In this document: one piece after another, positions 17,079 to 25,430 of the stretch
Position numbering within the stretch: position 1 is the stretch's first letter
How the letters are laid out: every line of letters starts with the position of its first letter
Assembly (NCBI GenBank): GCA_030160035.1
Contig: BSNO01000001.1
Location: forward strand, 682,001-746,000
Direction: 5' to 3'
DNA length: 64,000 nucleotides
From: Rhizobium albus
GTDB taxonomy: Bacteria; Pseudomonadota; Alphaproteobacteria; Rhizobiales; Rhizobiaceae
Notes under the pieces: model-generated
Told to the model about the DNA's origin: nothing
What the model saw: the letters and a program-made list of their open reading frames with translations, nothing else
Database searches by the model: none
Translations under genes and position numbers: made by a program

Positions 17079-18962
17079 ATGACATCGTCCATCGAAAATG
17101 CGCCGGCATCCCTGCCGGCCGCCATCCATCCTGCTCTCTCCTCCGCGCTTGAAGCGCACGGCTACGCCCAGCTTACACCCGTTCAGACGGCCATGCTGGA
17201 CGACGCCCATGCGGGGGCGGACCTGCTCGTCTCGGCACAGACCGGATCGGGCAAGACAGTCGCCTCCGGGCTCGCCATTGCGTCCACGCTGCTCGATGGC
17301 GCGGAGACCTTCGGTGCTGCCGGACGGCCACTCGGTCTCGTGATTGCGCCGACACGCGAACTGGCTTTGCAGGTCCAGCGCGAACTCGACTGGCTTTATG
17401 CCGTTGCCGGCGTGCGCACCGCCACCTGCGTTGGCGGCATGGACATGCGCAACGAGCGCCGGGCGCTCGAACGCGGCGCCCATCTCGTCGTCGGCACGCC
17501 CGGTCGTCTGCGCGATCACATCAACAAGGGCGCCCTCGATCTTGCCGACCTTCGGGCCGTCGTCCTGGATGAGGCCGACGAGATGCTGGATCTCGGCTTC
17601 AAGGACGATCTCGAATTCATTCTCGCCGCGGCACCGGACGACCGCCGGACGCTGATGTTCTCGGCAACCGTCTCGCGGCCGATCGCCGAGCTTGCCAAGA
17701 CCTATCAGCGCGACGCGGTGCGCGTCGCCGTCACGGCATCGACCGAGCAGCATGCGGATATCGACTATCAGTTGATGCTGGTGCGCCGCGATGAGCGCGA
17801 GCATGCCATCATCAACACGCTTCTCCATTCCGACAGCAAAAGCGCGCTCGTCTTCTGCCATACGCGCGAATCCGTGCGGCATCTGACGGCGCGGCTCGGC
17901 AATCGCGGTTTTGCGGTCGTGGCGCTGTCGGGCGAACTCGCCCAGTCCGAGCGTTCGAGCGCGCTGCAGGCGATGCGCGACGGTCGGGCGCATGTCTGCG
18001 TCGCCACCGACGTCGCCGCTCGCGGCATCGACCTGCCCAATCTCGACCTCGTCATCCATGCGGATGTGCCGAGCAACCCGGCCACGCTTCTGCACCGGTC
18101 CGGGCGTACCGGCCGAGCCGGGCGCAAGGGCGTGTGCGTGCTGATCGTGCCCGAACATCGCCGTGGTGCGGCAGCAAGGGTGCTGTCGCTTGCAAAGCTC
18201 AATGCTGCGACCGTTCCGGCCCCCGGCATTGCGGCCATCGAGGCGCGCTATCGCGAGCAGATCCTCGAAGCTGCAGTATCCACGCCACCGGTCGAGCAGC
18301 ACGAGGAGCCGTTCATTGCCGAGCTTCTGGAAAAGGTGACGCCGGAACAGCTTGCTGCCGCCTATCTCCGCCAGCAACTGGCATCGCGCCCCATTCCCGA
18401 AGATGTGGCCGAAATTCCGATTCGTCCGATCACGCCGCGCGCGCCGAAGGGCGAGCGCGGCTTCGAGCGGGACGGCAGCGCTCCCCGTGAACCGCGGGAG
18501 CCGCGCTCCGAAATGGCCGGCGGCGTCTGGTTCAAGCTGTCGCTCGGGCGCAAGCAGCGCGCCGATCCGAAGTGGCTTCTGCCGATGATCTGCAAGGCAG
18601 GCGGCGTCACGAAGAAGGACGTCGGCTCCATCAAGATCGACGAGACCGAAACGCGGTTCGAGATTGCCGGCGACCAGGCCGACGCTTACGTCGAACATCT
18701 GGCGGAACGCGGCACCGGTGAAAAAGGCGTGACGATCGTGCCGCTCGATGGTGCCTCCAGCCATCGGTCTGCACCGCGTGGCAAGCCCGCCGGCGCGAAG
18801 CCATCCGGTCCCAAACCGGCCAAGCGGGCTGCCGAAAAGCGTGCGGACTGGTCAGACCGCCCCGCGCGGACCGACGAGGCGCGCAAGGGTCCGAAGGCGG
18901 ACAGGCCAGGCAAGCCGGGGAAGCCCGGCAAGTTCAAGGGCGCGAAGCGCCGGGACGCATGA
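17079..18962 (+). CDS. DEAD-box RNA helicase with DbpA-type RNA-binding domain
   Basis: A 627-aa ATP-dependent RNA helicase. Motifs in order: TPVQ (Q motif, about 33), SAQTGSGKT (Walker A, about 50), PTRELA, DEADEML (motif II), FSATV (motif III), RGIDLP (motif V) and HRSGRTGRAG (motif VI). A DbpA/CsdA RNA-binding fold follows at about 480-550 (GGVWFKLSLGRKQRADPKWL), then a basic Lys/Pro/Arg-rich tail. Such proteins act in ribosome assembly or cold adaptation. ATG 17079 has AAAGAGG eight bases upstream. It is a housekeeping gene between two accessory clusters and shows no link with either. Confidence 0.93.
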   Translation: MTSSIENAPASLPAAIHPALSSALEAHGYAQLTPVQTAMLDDAHAGADLLVSAQTGSGKTVASGLAIASTLLDGAETFGAAGRPLGLVIAPTRELALQVQRELDWLYAVAGVRTATCVGGMDMRNERRALERGAHLVVGTPGRLRDHINKGALDLADLRAVVLDEADEMLDLGFKDDLEFILAAAPDDRRTLMFSATVSRPIAELAKTYQRDAVRVAVTASTEQHADIDYQLMLVRRDEREHAIINTLLHSDSKSALVFCHTRESVRHLTARLGNRGFAVVALSGELAQSERSSALQAMRDGRAHVCVATDVAARGIDLPNLDLVIHADVPSNPATLLHRSGRTGRAGRKGVCVLIVPEHRRGAAARVLSLAKLNAATVPAPGIAAIEARYREQILEAAVSTPPVEQHEEPFIAELLEKVTPEQLAAAYLRQQLASRPIPEDVAEIPIRPITPRAPKGERGFERDGSAPREPREPRSEMAGGVWFKLSLGRKQRADPKWLLPMICKAGGVTKKDVGSIKIDETETRFEIAGDQADAYVEHLAERGTGEKGVTIVPLDGASSHRSAPRGKPAGAKPSGPKPAKRAAEKRADWSDRPARTDEARKGPKADRPGKPGKPGKFKGAKRRDA

Positions 18963-19077
18963 GCGTACCGCGGAATCCCGGTCTGTCGTCTTCTCGGGTG
19001 GTGGGCTTCAGCAAGCGCGCTGCGTGATGTAAGGCCGGTGGTTCACATTTCGCGTTGCAAGAGCTGGGGTTGCTTCG

Positions 19078-20145
19078 ATGGACTTCGTGCCGCTGATCGA
19101 TCGGGTCGGTGAAGAGATGACGGCGACGTTTGGTGGCGGCGTCATCGGTTTCATTCTCGGTTTCGCGCTGCTGAAGACGGGCTTCTGCACCCGCATGGCG
19201 GTGATCGACATGGCGCGAGCACGGAGCCTCACCGGGCCTGCCACCTGGCTGCTCGGCTTCGCTGCCGCGCTTCTTGCCGTGCAGGTGATGCTTTATTCCG
19301 GCGTGATCGCCGTGGACACGAGCCGCTTCTTCGCCAGCGGCCAGAGCCTCTCCGGTGCGCTCATTGGCGGCGCAATCTTCGGCATCGGCATGGTGCTGAC
19401 GCGCGGATGCGTGTCGCGCCTGCTCGTTCTCGGTGCGGCCGGCAATCTGCGTGCGATCTACAGCCTCGTTTTCGTGGCGCTGGCTGCCTATGCCACGCTT
19501 TACGGTTTTCTGGTGCCGGGTCGCGATGCGATCGCGCCGCTTCTGAGCACAGCTGCGATCGGCGGCAACGCGCTCGTCGACCACACGGGTGGCGGCAATG
19601 TTTCAGGCGTTATTCTTGGTGCCGTCGTGGCGGTGGTTGCCTTCGCCTTGGCCGCCCGGGCGAAGCTTGGTCTCGGCCAGTCGACCGGCGCAGTCGTCGT
19701 CGGGCTTATGGTGGCCGCTGCGTGGTACTTCACTGCGACGCTGACGGCGCAGCTGTTCGAGCCGATTGCCATCGACAGCATTTCCTTCATCCGACCGCTT
19801 GCGCAGACGAGTGGCGCCCTCATCGGCACAGTTGCCTTGCCGACCTTCGACTTCGGTCTGGTGGTGGGCACTTTTGCGGGTGGGCTTCTCGCTGCGCTCG
19901 TGCTTCGTAGGTTCAAGGTCGCAACGTTTTCCGAACCTGACGCGCCGCATATTCTGCGCTACACGATCGGTGCCGTCATGATGGGCTTCGGCGGTGTTCT
20001 GGCCGCTGGCTGCTCGATCGGTGCAGGACTGACGGGCGGGTCGGTGCTGGCCGCGTCAGCGCTCATAGCGTTGCTGTCCATGGCCGTTGCGGGTGCGGTC
20101 GCCGACACCGTGCTTGATCGTCCGCGCGAGCGAAGCCCGGCTTAA
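19078..20145 (+). CDS. YeeE/YedE-family sulfur transporter
   Basis: A polytopic membrane protein of 355 aa with many glycine-rich helices. Its family cysteines are in TGFCTRMAV (about Cys37), LTRGCVSRLLVLGAAGN (about Cys111) and AAGCSIGAGLTGGS (about Cys312). These cysteines are used to pass thiosulfate or similar sulfur anions through the membrane in characterised YeeE proteins. It is followed 174 bp later by soxY, so a role in moving a sulfur compound for the SoxYZ-flavocytochrome system is likely. The direction of transport is not visible. Confidence 0.85.
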   Translation: MDFVPLIDRVGEEMTATFGGGVIGFILGFALLKTGFCTRMAVIDMARARSLTGPATWLLGFAAALLAVQVMLYSGVIAVDTSRFFASGQSLSGALIGGAIFGIGMVLTRGCVSRLLVLGAAGNLRAIYSLVFVALAAYATLYGFLVPGRDAIAPLLSTAAIGGNALVDHTGGGNVSGVILGAVVAVVAFALAARAKLGLGQSTGAVVVGLMVAAAWYFTATLTAQLFEPIAIDSISFIRPLAQTSGALIGTVALPTFDFGLVVGTFAGGLLAALVLRRFKVATFSEPDAPHILRYTIGAVMMGFGGVLAAGCSIGAGLTGGSVLAASALIALLSMAVAGAVADTVLDRPRERSPA

Positions 20146-20319
20146 CGACAACACCTGCGTCAGGTGATAAATTCACCCGTGGAACCGGCTCGCGCGAGAA
20201 GATTTTTGCGCGGATGTCGGTCAACGCGCATGTCGTTCCTTTGAGCTTTGGCTGTATCTCATCGATATTGGGGTTGATTGGCCGGATTTGATCGGCCGGT
20301 CACTGGCTGGGAGTTGCTC

Positions 20320-20781
20320 ATGATACAGGCCACACGACGGCATGTGCTCACGCTGACTGCAGGTGCGGTCGCCGCTTTCGCAGGCGGCGCGATCGGTATT
20401 GCGCCGGCACGTGCAGACGAGGAGGCTTTTCAGGCGGCCATCCGTGATTTCACCGGTGGCGTGGAGCCTCAAGCCGGCCGCGTGACGTTGACGCTTCCCG
20501 ATGCGGTCGAGAATGGCAGCTCTGTTCCGGTTTCGGTGGCGGTCGAGAGCGCGATGAGCGACGGCGATCTCGTGGAGGAAGTGGCGATCTTCGCTGATGG
20601 CAATCCGCTGCCGGGCGTTGCTGCCTTCGCCTTCACAGCGAGAAGCGGCGTGGCATCGGCGGGAACGCGCATTCGGCTGGCCCAGTCGCAGACAGTCGTC
20701 GCCGTCGCGCGCTTTGCCGACGGTTCGGTTTTCATGGACAGCCGCTCGGTGGAAGTCACCGTTGGCGGTTGCGCAGCCTGA
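20320..20781 (+). CDS. soxY: Sulfur carrier protein SoxY
   Basis: A periplasmic protein of 153 aa with a twin-arginine-like leader (ATRRHVLTLTAGAVAAFAGG). The immunoglobulin-like SoxY domain ends VTVGGCAA. The Cys three from the end is the swinging-arm residue that carries the sulfur substrate. Most SoxY end GGCGG or similar; here two Ala replace the last two Gly, which would stiffen the arm. ATG 20320 was chosen over an upstream TTG (20278) because TGGGAG precedes it by six bases. It is paired with soxZ 15 bp downstream. Confidence 0.92.
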   Translation: MIQATRRHVLTLTAGAVAAFAGGAIGIAPARADEEAFQAAIRDFTGGVEPQAGRVTLTLPDAVENGSSVPVSVAVESAMSDGDLVEEVAIFADGNPLPGVAAFAFTARSGVASAGTRIRLAQSQTVVAVARFADGSVFMDSRSVEVTVGGCAA

Positions 20782-20796
20782 GCGGGGAGAGATTTC

Positions 20797-21120
20797 ATGT
20801 CATCGAGACCACGCGTGAGCGTTCCCGCGACAGCCGCCTCGGGCGATATCATCGAGATCAAGGCCCTGATCTCGCACACGATGGAATCCGGCCAGCGCCG
20901 CGATGCTTCCGGCAACCGCATTCCGCGCAAGATCATCAACGCGTTCGCCTGCACCTTCAACGGCGAACCGGTCTTCTCCTGCGCCATCGAACCGGCCGTC
21001 GCTGCCAATCCGTTTCTGTCGTTTTCGGCGCGTGTGACGGAAAGCGGAACGTTCCGCTTCACCTGGACCGATGACGATGGCTCTGTCTTCGAGGCGGAAG
21101 AGGCAATCGAAGTTAGCTGA
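20797..21120 (+). CDS. soxZ: Sulfur oxidation protein SoxZ
   Basis: The 107-aa beta-sandwich protein starts RPRVSVPATAASGDIIEIKALISHTMESGQRRD and ends FRFTWTDDDGSVFEAEEAIEV, both typical of SoxZ. It has no signal peptide of its own, as expected: SoxZ is exported bound to SoxY. The SoxYZ complex carries sulfur in the periplasm. It lies between soxY and the cytochrome gene, all on one strand. Confidence 0.94.
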   Translation: MSSRPRVSVPATAASGDIIEIKALISHTMESGQRRDASGNRIPRKIINAFACTFNGEPVFSCAIEPAVAANPFLSFSARVTESGTFRFTWTDDDGSVFEAEEAIEVS

Positions 21121-21159
21121 CGACAAGTGAAGGCGGCGCAGCCGAGGGTGGGGGAACGA

Positions 21160-21516
21160 TTGGTCAAGGTATTTATCACTCTTGCTGCAGCGATGCTGGC
21201 AGGTCTTCCGGTGCCGGCTGGGGCGGAGGAAAAAGCCGGAGCGGCTGCGGATGTCGAGGCGTATGTTCAGCGCGTGAGCGAACTTGCTGTCGACCCCGCC
21301 TATGGGGATTACCTCTCGTCGCCATGCACGTCCTGTCACGGAGCCAATGCAGCGGGCGGCATCCCCGCCATCCAGGGGCAGCCGGCCGAAGCGATCATCG
21401 CTGCACTTTATGAATACAAGTCCGAGGTCCGTGAGAACGCGGTGATGCGCTCGGTCGCGTCGGCGCTGTCGGACGAGGATGTCGCGGCGCTTGCCGCGCA
21501 TTTCTCGCAGCAATGA
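21160..21516 (+). CDS. Periplasmic c-type cytochrome (FccA-like)
   Basis: A small cytochrome of about 118 aa with a cleavable signal peptide (VKVFITLAAAMLAGLPVPAGA) and one haem site SPCTSCHG, with a Met in ENAVMRSVASALSDEDVAALAAHFS as likely sixth ligand. The pattern matches the cytochrome subunit of flavocytochrome c sulfide dehydrogenases and related class I cytochromes. TTG 21160 is preferred because of the GGGGGA upstream and the signal-peptide position; GTG 21127 is open too. It is followed 39 bp later by the flavoprotein subunit and would accept its electrons. Confidence 0.85.
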   Translation: MVKVFITLAAAMLAGLPVPAGAEEKAGAAADVEAYVQRVSELAVDPAYGDYLSSPCTSCHGANAAGGIPAIQGQPAEAIIAALYEYKSEVRENAVMRSVASALSDEDVAALAAHFSQQ

Positions 21517-21555
21517 ATTTCCACGAAGATCACATTTATCATTGGGGGCAAACAC

Positions 21556-22869
21556 ATGACATTGATTAAAGATCGCCGCGGCGCGGGGCCGCTCTTGACG
21601 CGCCGGACGTTCGGTCTGCTCGCGGGGGCCGGTGCGGCAACCCTTGCACTGCCATCCTATCTGCGGGCGCAGGACAAGCCACGGGTGGTCGTCATCGGCG
21701 GTGGTGCCGGCGGCGCAACGGCTGCGCGCTATCTCGCCAAGGACAGCGATGGTGCGCTCGACGTCACGTTGATCAACAACACCGAGACTTACACCACCTG
21801 CTTCTTCTCAAATATCTATCTCGGTGGCTATCGCGATCTGCAGTCGATTACGCATGGCTATGACGCGCTCGTTTCGCAATACGGGATCAACAAGGTCACC
21901 GGCACGGCCGTCGCCATCGACCGCGACGCCAAGACGGTTCGCCTCGAAGATGGTACGGACATCGCCTATGACCGCCTGGTCGTCGCGCCCGGCATCGACA
22001 TTATCTACGATTCCATCGCCGGCTATTCCGAAGAAGCCGCGGAGACTGCGCCGCATGCCTGGAAGGGCGGCCCGCAGACGGAGATCCTGAAGACCCGTCT
22101 CGATGCGCTGGAAGATGGCCAGAACATCGTGATGGTCACGCCGCCGAACCCCTATCGCTGCCCGCCAGGACCCTATGAGCGCGTGTCGATGATGGCGCAT
22201 GTCCTGAAGGCGAAGGGTTACACGCAGTCGAAGATCTTCGTGCTCGATCCGAAAGAGACCTTCTCCAAGCAAGCGCTCTTCCAGGAAGGCTGGGAGACAC
22301 ACTATCCGGGCATGGTCGAGTGGTATGGTCCCGATGTCATCGGCGAGATCGCCGGTGTCGACGTCGCGGCCGGTGCTGTCGAGACGGGCTTCGATACATT
22401 TGAGGGCGCGCTTCTCAACATCATTCCGGCGCAGCGTGCCGGCGCCATCGCGGTGGAGGCGGATCTCGTCAACGAGACCGGCTTCTGCCCGATCGATGCC
22501 GCTTCGATGAAGTCGTCTGCCGACGAGAACATCTATGTCATCGGCGATGCCAGCATTGCCGGCGACATGCCGAAGTCCGGCTTCTCCGCCAACAGCCAGG
22601 CCAAGGTCGCGGCGATGAGCATCCGTGCGGAGCTCACCGGATCGAGCGCGTTCCCGGCCCGCTACGCCAACACCTGCTGGAGCCTCATCGAGACGGATGA
22701 CGGCGTGAAGGTCGGTGCCCAGTACGAGCCTGCTGAAGGCAAGATCACGGCGACTTCGACCTTCGTCAGCCAGCCGGGCGAGACTGCCGAGCTGCGCAAG
22801 GAAACCTACGAGGAATCCGTCGTCTGGTACGACAGCATGATCGCCGACACGTTCGGCATCACGGCCTAA
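21556..22869 (+). CDS. Flavocytochrome c sulfide dehydrogenase flavoprotein subunit (FccB/SoxF-like)
   Basis: The 437-aa protein has a twin-arginine leader (LTRRTFGLLAGAGAATLALPSYLRA). An FAD-binding fold follows (RVVVIGGGAGGATAARYL) and the FAD segment YVIGDASIAGDMPKSGFSANSQAK. Cysteines in TYTTCFFSN (equivalent to the FAD-linked Cys), PYRCPPGPYER and YANTCWSLI correspond to the covalent-flavin and redox-active Cys positions of FccB. It would oxidise sulfide or a SoxYZ-bound persulfide in the periplasm and pass electrons to the cytochrome next to it. No SoxA, SoxX, SoxB or SoxCD genes are in the window. Confidence 0.92.
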   Translation: MTLIKDRRGAGPLLTRRTFGLLAGAGAATLALPSYLRAQDKPRVVVIGGGAGGATAARYLAKDSDGALDVTLINNTETYTTCFFSNIYLGGYRDLQSITHGYDALVSQYGINKVTGTAVAIDRDAKTVRLEDGTDIAYDRLVVAPGIDIIYDSIAGYSEEAAETAPHAWKGGPQTEILKTRLDALEDGQNIVMVTPPNPYRCPPGPYERVSMMAHVLKAKGYTQSKIFVLDPKETFSKQALFQEGWETHYPGMVEWYGPDVIGEIAGVDVAAGAVETGFDTFEGALLNIIPAQRAGAIAVEADLVNETGFCPIDAASMKSSADENIYVIGDASIAGDMPKSGFSANSQAKVAAMSIRAELTGSSAFPARYANTCWSLIETDDGVKVGAQYEPAEGKITATSTFVSQPGETAELRKETYEESVVWYDSMIADTFGITA

Positions 22870-22879
22870 GACAAAGAGA

Positions 22880-22901
22880 GCCGGGCTTCATCCAGCCCGG
22901 C
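22880..22901 (+). terminator. Terminator after the sox/fcc cluster
   Basis: GCCGGGCT and AGCCCGGC form a perfect 8-bp stem with loop TCATCC, followed by CCCTTTCATT. It begins 10 bp after the fccB stop and lies between two convergent genes, so it may serve both. Confidence 0.75.
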
Positions 22902-22924
22902 CCTTTCATTCTGGCTTTCAGCGA

Positions 22925-23515
22925 TTATTGGGCTGGAAGGCGTTGGCAGATCTGGATGAGTGACATGCGGGTCATCTCGGCTTCCTGGCCATCGTCTTGT
23001 GCACTGTCTTCGCCTGCATCCTGATCAGGACTTGCCGGGGTCGACGCAGAGCCGATCGAGCCGGAGGATTGGGCATTGATACCAACGCTTCCCGATGTGG
23101 TGGGGGCAGGTGTCGTTGGATTGGCCTCCTCGGCCATCACACCATCAACCGCCTGACTGTCGGGATCGGTCGCGCTCGAAGGTGCGGTGCCTTCGGGTTC
23201 ACCCGTTGAAGCGGCAGAGACGCCGGCTGCCTCGCAATCCTCGCGGATGCTTGCTTGTTGCTCTGCGTCGAGGTCCGCGAAGTTGGTCTCGATCTCCTCG
23301 TCGGAACGAACGGTTCTCAGCGTTTCGTCGGTGAAGAAAGCCCCCCGCAATTCGTCGCTCCAGTTCACGTCGGCCGTACTGGTGTCCGACGCGATTGATT
23401 GACTGTTGCTCGTTTCGCTGGCGCCTTCGCCTTCAATCGGCTGCTGCGCATGCGCGAAGGGCAGGGCTGCGAAACTCACAAGGGCGAGCGTCGGCAGGAA
23501 GTTCTTGATCGTCAT
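22925..23515 (-). CDS. Secreted hypothetical protein with disordered linker
   Basis: About 196 aa with a clear signal peptide (NFLPTLALVSFAALPFAHAQ). A short folded segment follows at about 45-85 (WSDELRGAFFTDETLRTVRS, EEIETNFADLDAEQQASI). Then comes a long Ser/Thr/Pro/Asp/Glu-rich, low-complexity stretch, and a C-terminal helix with two sulfur residues (MTRMSLIQICQRLPAQ). I do not recognise a function. ATG 23515 has AGAGGAG in front. Its neighbours (fccB convergent, TetR on the same strand) give no clear hint. Confidence 0.75.
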   Translation of the reverse strand: MTIKNFLPTLALVSFAALPFAHAQQPIEGEGASETSNSQSIASDTSTADVNWSDELRGAFFTDETLRTVRSDEEIETNFADLDAEQQASIREDCEAAGVSAASTGEPEGTAPSSATDPDSQAVDGVMAEEANPTTPAPTTSGSVGINAQSSGSIGSASTPASPDQDAGEDSAQDDGQEAEMTRMSLIQICQRLPAQ

Positions 23516-23573
23516 GGTGTGGCTCCTCTGGATGGAAACGCACAATCCAGGGATCAGGTCGATGTTCCGCTTC

Positions 23574-24197
23574 TCAGGCCACCTTGGAGCAGATCAGGCG
23601 CAGAAGCGGTGCATTTTGCTGGGTCACGCGGGCCTTCAAGAGGCTGAGCGGCATCCGCTCGTCCTTCACGAATTCCATGAACATCATGTTCAGATTGTTG
23701 AAGATCATTTGCCCGATCGCGACCGTGTCGAGCTCCGCCCTTACGAGACCTGCGGCCTGCAGCCTCTTCAGCAACTGGCAGATCTGATCGGCCAGTTGCT
23801 GGTCGAGTGCGGTATAACGCAGGCTCACCGGTCCGTTCGGATCGCGGATCGACAAGGCCATCGCCATACGCCACATCTCCTTGTTCAGGTAGACGAGCGA
23901 GTGATCGTAATAGTGAGCGATCAGGCTGCGCACTGCCTCCTCGACGTCGTGATGCGGGCGATCGATCATCAAAGCGCCGTCACCGAGGATTTCTTCGACT
24001 TCCATGGCGACGATGGCGACCAGAACGTCGCCCTTGTATCCGAAGTAATTATAGACCGTTCCCGGTGACACACGCGCGAGTTCCGCGATGTCTTCCATTC
24101 GCGCGGCCTCATAGCCCAAATTGCGGAAAAGCGCCGACGCGGCATCGAGGATGCGACGATGCCGGTCCGCCTTCTGCTGCTCTCGCAATCCAGTCAC
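23574..24197 (-). CDS. TetR-family transcriptional regulator
   Basis: The 207-aa protein has an N-terminal helix-turn-helix (about 10-55: RILDAASALFRNLGYEAARM, ARVSPGTVYNYFGYKGDVL) and a C-terminal helical ligand domain. The start is GTG 24197. It is divergent from the ABC-importer operon at 24314, with an imperfect 26-bp palindrome between them. A repressor relieved by the imported compound is the most likely role. Confidence 0.93.
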   Translation of the reverse strand: MTGLREQQKADRHRRILDAASALFRNLGYEAARMEDIAELARVSPGTVYNYFGYKGDVLVAIVAMEVEEILGDGALMIDRPHHDVEEAVRSLIAHYYDHSLVYLNKEMWRMAMALSIRDPNGPVSLRYTALDQQLADQICQLLKRLQAAGLVRAELDTVAIGQMIFNNLNMMFMEFVKDERMPLSLLKARVTQQNAPLLRLICSKVA

Positions 24198-24210
24198 ACG
24201 CCGCGCTCCG

Positions 24211-24236
24211 GAAATTTATAGTCCACTACAAAATTC
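24211..24236. promoter_or_regulatory. Candidate TetR operator (26-bp imperfect palindrome)
   Basis: Around a CC centre (24223..24224) the arms pair at 10 of 12 positions. The inner part reads TATAGT-CC-ACTACA and the outer part GAAATT...AAATTC. It lies 14 bp in front of the TetR start codon and 78 bp before the importer operon, where one bound dimer pair could control both promoters. Confidence 0.6.
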
Positions 24237-24313
24237 AAATTGACTTCAAAAATAAGTCGCGTCAACCTCGTCTCCAGCATCGGAACAAGGTGCACCCAAC
24301 AGAGGAGAGAACG

Positions 24314-25411
24314 ATGACTGCCGCGCCCGTGTCTGCTTTCCGCAAATCGATTTCCCTATCGCTTCTGGCTGCCACGGCGCTGACCGCTGCAGCGCCTGCG
24401 ACCATCGCGCCTGCCTTCGCGCAGAGCCAGGAGCTCAATGCGCTGGTGTGGTGCGACCATACAGATCCCGAACTCGTTCAGCCCTTTGAGGAAGAGCACG
24501 ATGTGCGGGTCAATCTGCGCGAGTATGAAGGCACGGCTGCCGGTCTGGCGATCCTGGAACAATCGCGTCCAGGCGATTGGGATGTGCTCGTGATCGATGC
24601 CGTCGATGTTGGCCGTGCGGTCGATCTCGGCATCATGGCGGCCTTGCCTGCCGACGAATTGCCGACCGGCGATTTCTTCCCCGAGCTCGTCATGGAAGAC
24701 CTCAACACCCGCGACGGCACGACCTACGCGGTGACGGAGAAGTTCGGCTACAACACGATCGCCTACAACAAGGCAGCCGTCGATCCGGCCGACATGACGA
24801 ATTTCGAAACGCTCTTCTCCGGCAAGTATGACGGTCGGATCGCCATCTATGACTATTATCTGCCGGTGCTTGGCATGCTCTCGCTCAGCGAAGGCATCGA
24901 TACGGGTGATCTGGACGCCGAAGCGCTCGAGACCCTGCGCGAGCCTCTCTTCGATCTGCGGGCACGCTCAAGCCAGGTCAGCGAAGTGGTCGCGAGCCAG
25001 ACGGCGCTCGCAACGGGCGAAGTCGATATTCTCGTCGGTGGCGGCGAATGGCTGACGGCAGTTCTCGCCAGTGAAAACGCCGATCTCGACTGGACCATTC
25101 CGGAGCAGGGCGGCGTTCTCTGGGCACAGTCGATCGGGGTGCTGGAAAGCAGTGAGAACAAGGATCTCGCAACCGAGTTCGTGAAATACATCGTCAGCCC
25201 GGAAGGCCAGGCACGGCTTGCGACCTCATCCTGCTACTGGGGCATGCCGGCCAACGCGGCTGCCGGCGACGTGCTGACGGATGAGGAAAAGACGGTGCTG
25301 CGTTGGGACGACCAGCCCGACTTTCTCACCCGCGTGCAGCGCTATCCCGTTCCCGACGCCGAACTCGACACCGCCATGCAGGATCTCTGGACCGACATGC
25401 TGCAGCAGTGA
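24314..25411 (+). CDS. ABC transporter substrate-binding protein, polyamine type
   Basis: A periplasmic protein of 365 aa with a Sec signal peptide (SLSLLAATALTAAAPATIAPAFA). The mature part (ELNALVWCDHTDPELVQPFEEEHD, YEGTAAGLAILEQSRPGDWDVLVIDAVD) is PotD/PotF-like. GAGGAGAG precedes ATG 24314. It opens an operon with two permeases, an ATPase and three catabolic enzymes. With a ureohydrolase and an aldehyde dehydrogenase downstream, a guanidino-amine or polyamine ligand is plausible but unproven. Confidence 0.9.
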   Translation: MTAAPVSAFRKSISLSLLAATALTAAAPATIAPAFAQSQELNALVWCDHTDPELVQPFEEEHDVRVNLREYEGTAAGLAILEQSRPGDWDVLVIDAVDVGRAVDLGIMAALPADELPTGDFFPELVMEDLNTRDGTTYAVTEKFGYNTIAYNKAAVDPADMTNFETLFSGKYDGRIAIYDYYLPVLGMLSLSEGIDTGDLDAEALETLREPLFDLRARSSQVSEVVASQTALATGEVDILVGGGEWLTAVLASENADLDWTIPEQGGVLWAQSIGVLESSENKDLATEFVKYIVSPEGQARLATSSCYWGMPANAAAGDVLTDEEKTVLRWDDQPDFLTRVQRYPVPDAELDTAMQDLWTDMLQQ

Positions 25412-25430
25412 AGCGGTTTGAAAGCGGACG

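Noticed and set aside
20152-20166. CACCTG/CAGGTG hairpin after the YeeE gene
   Set aside because: A 6-bp stem with a 3-base loop and no T-run is too weak to call a terminator between genes that may be one operon.
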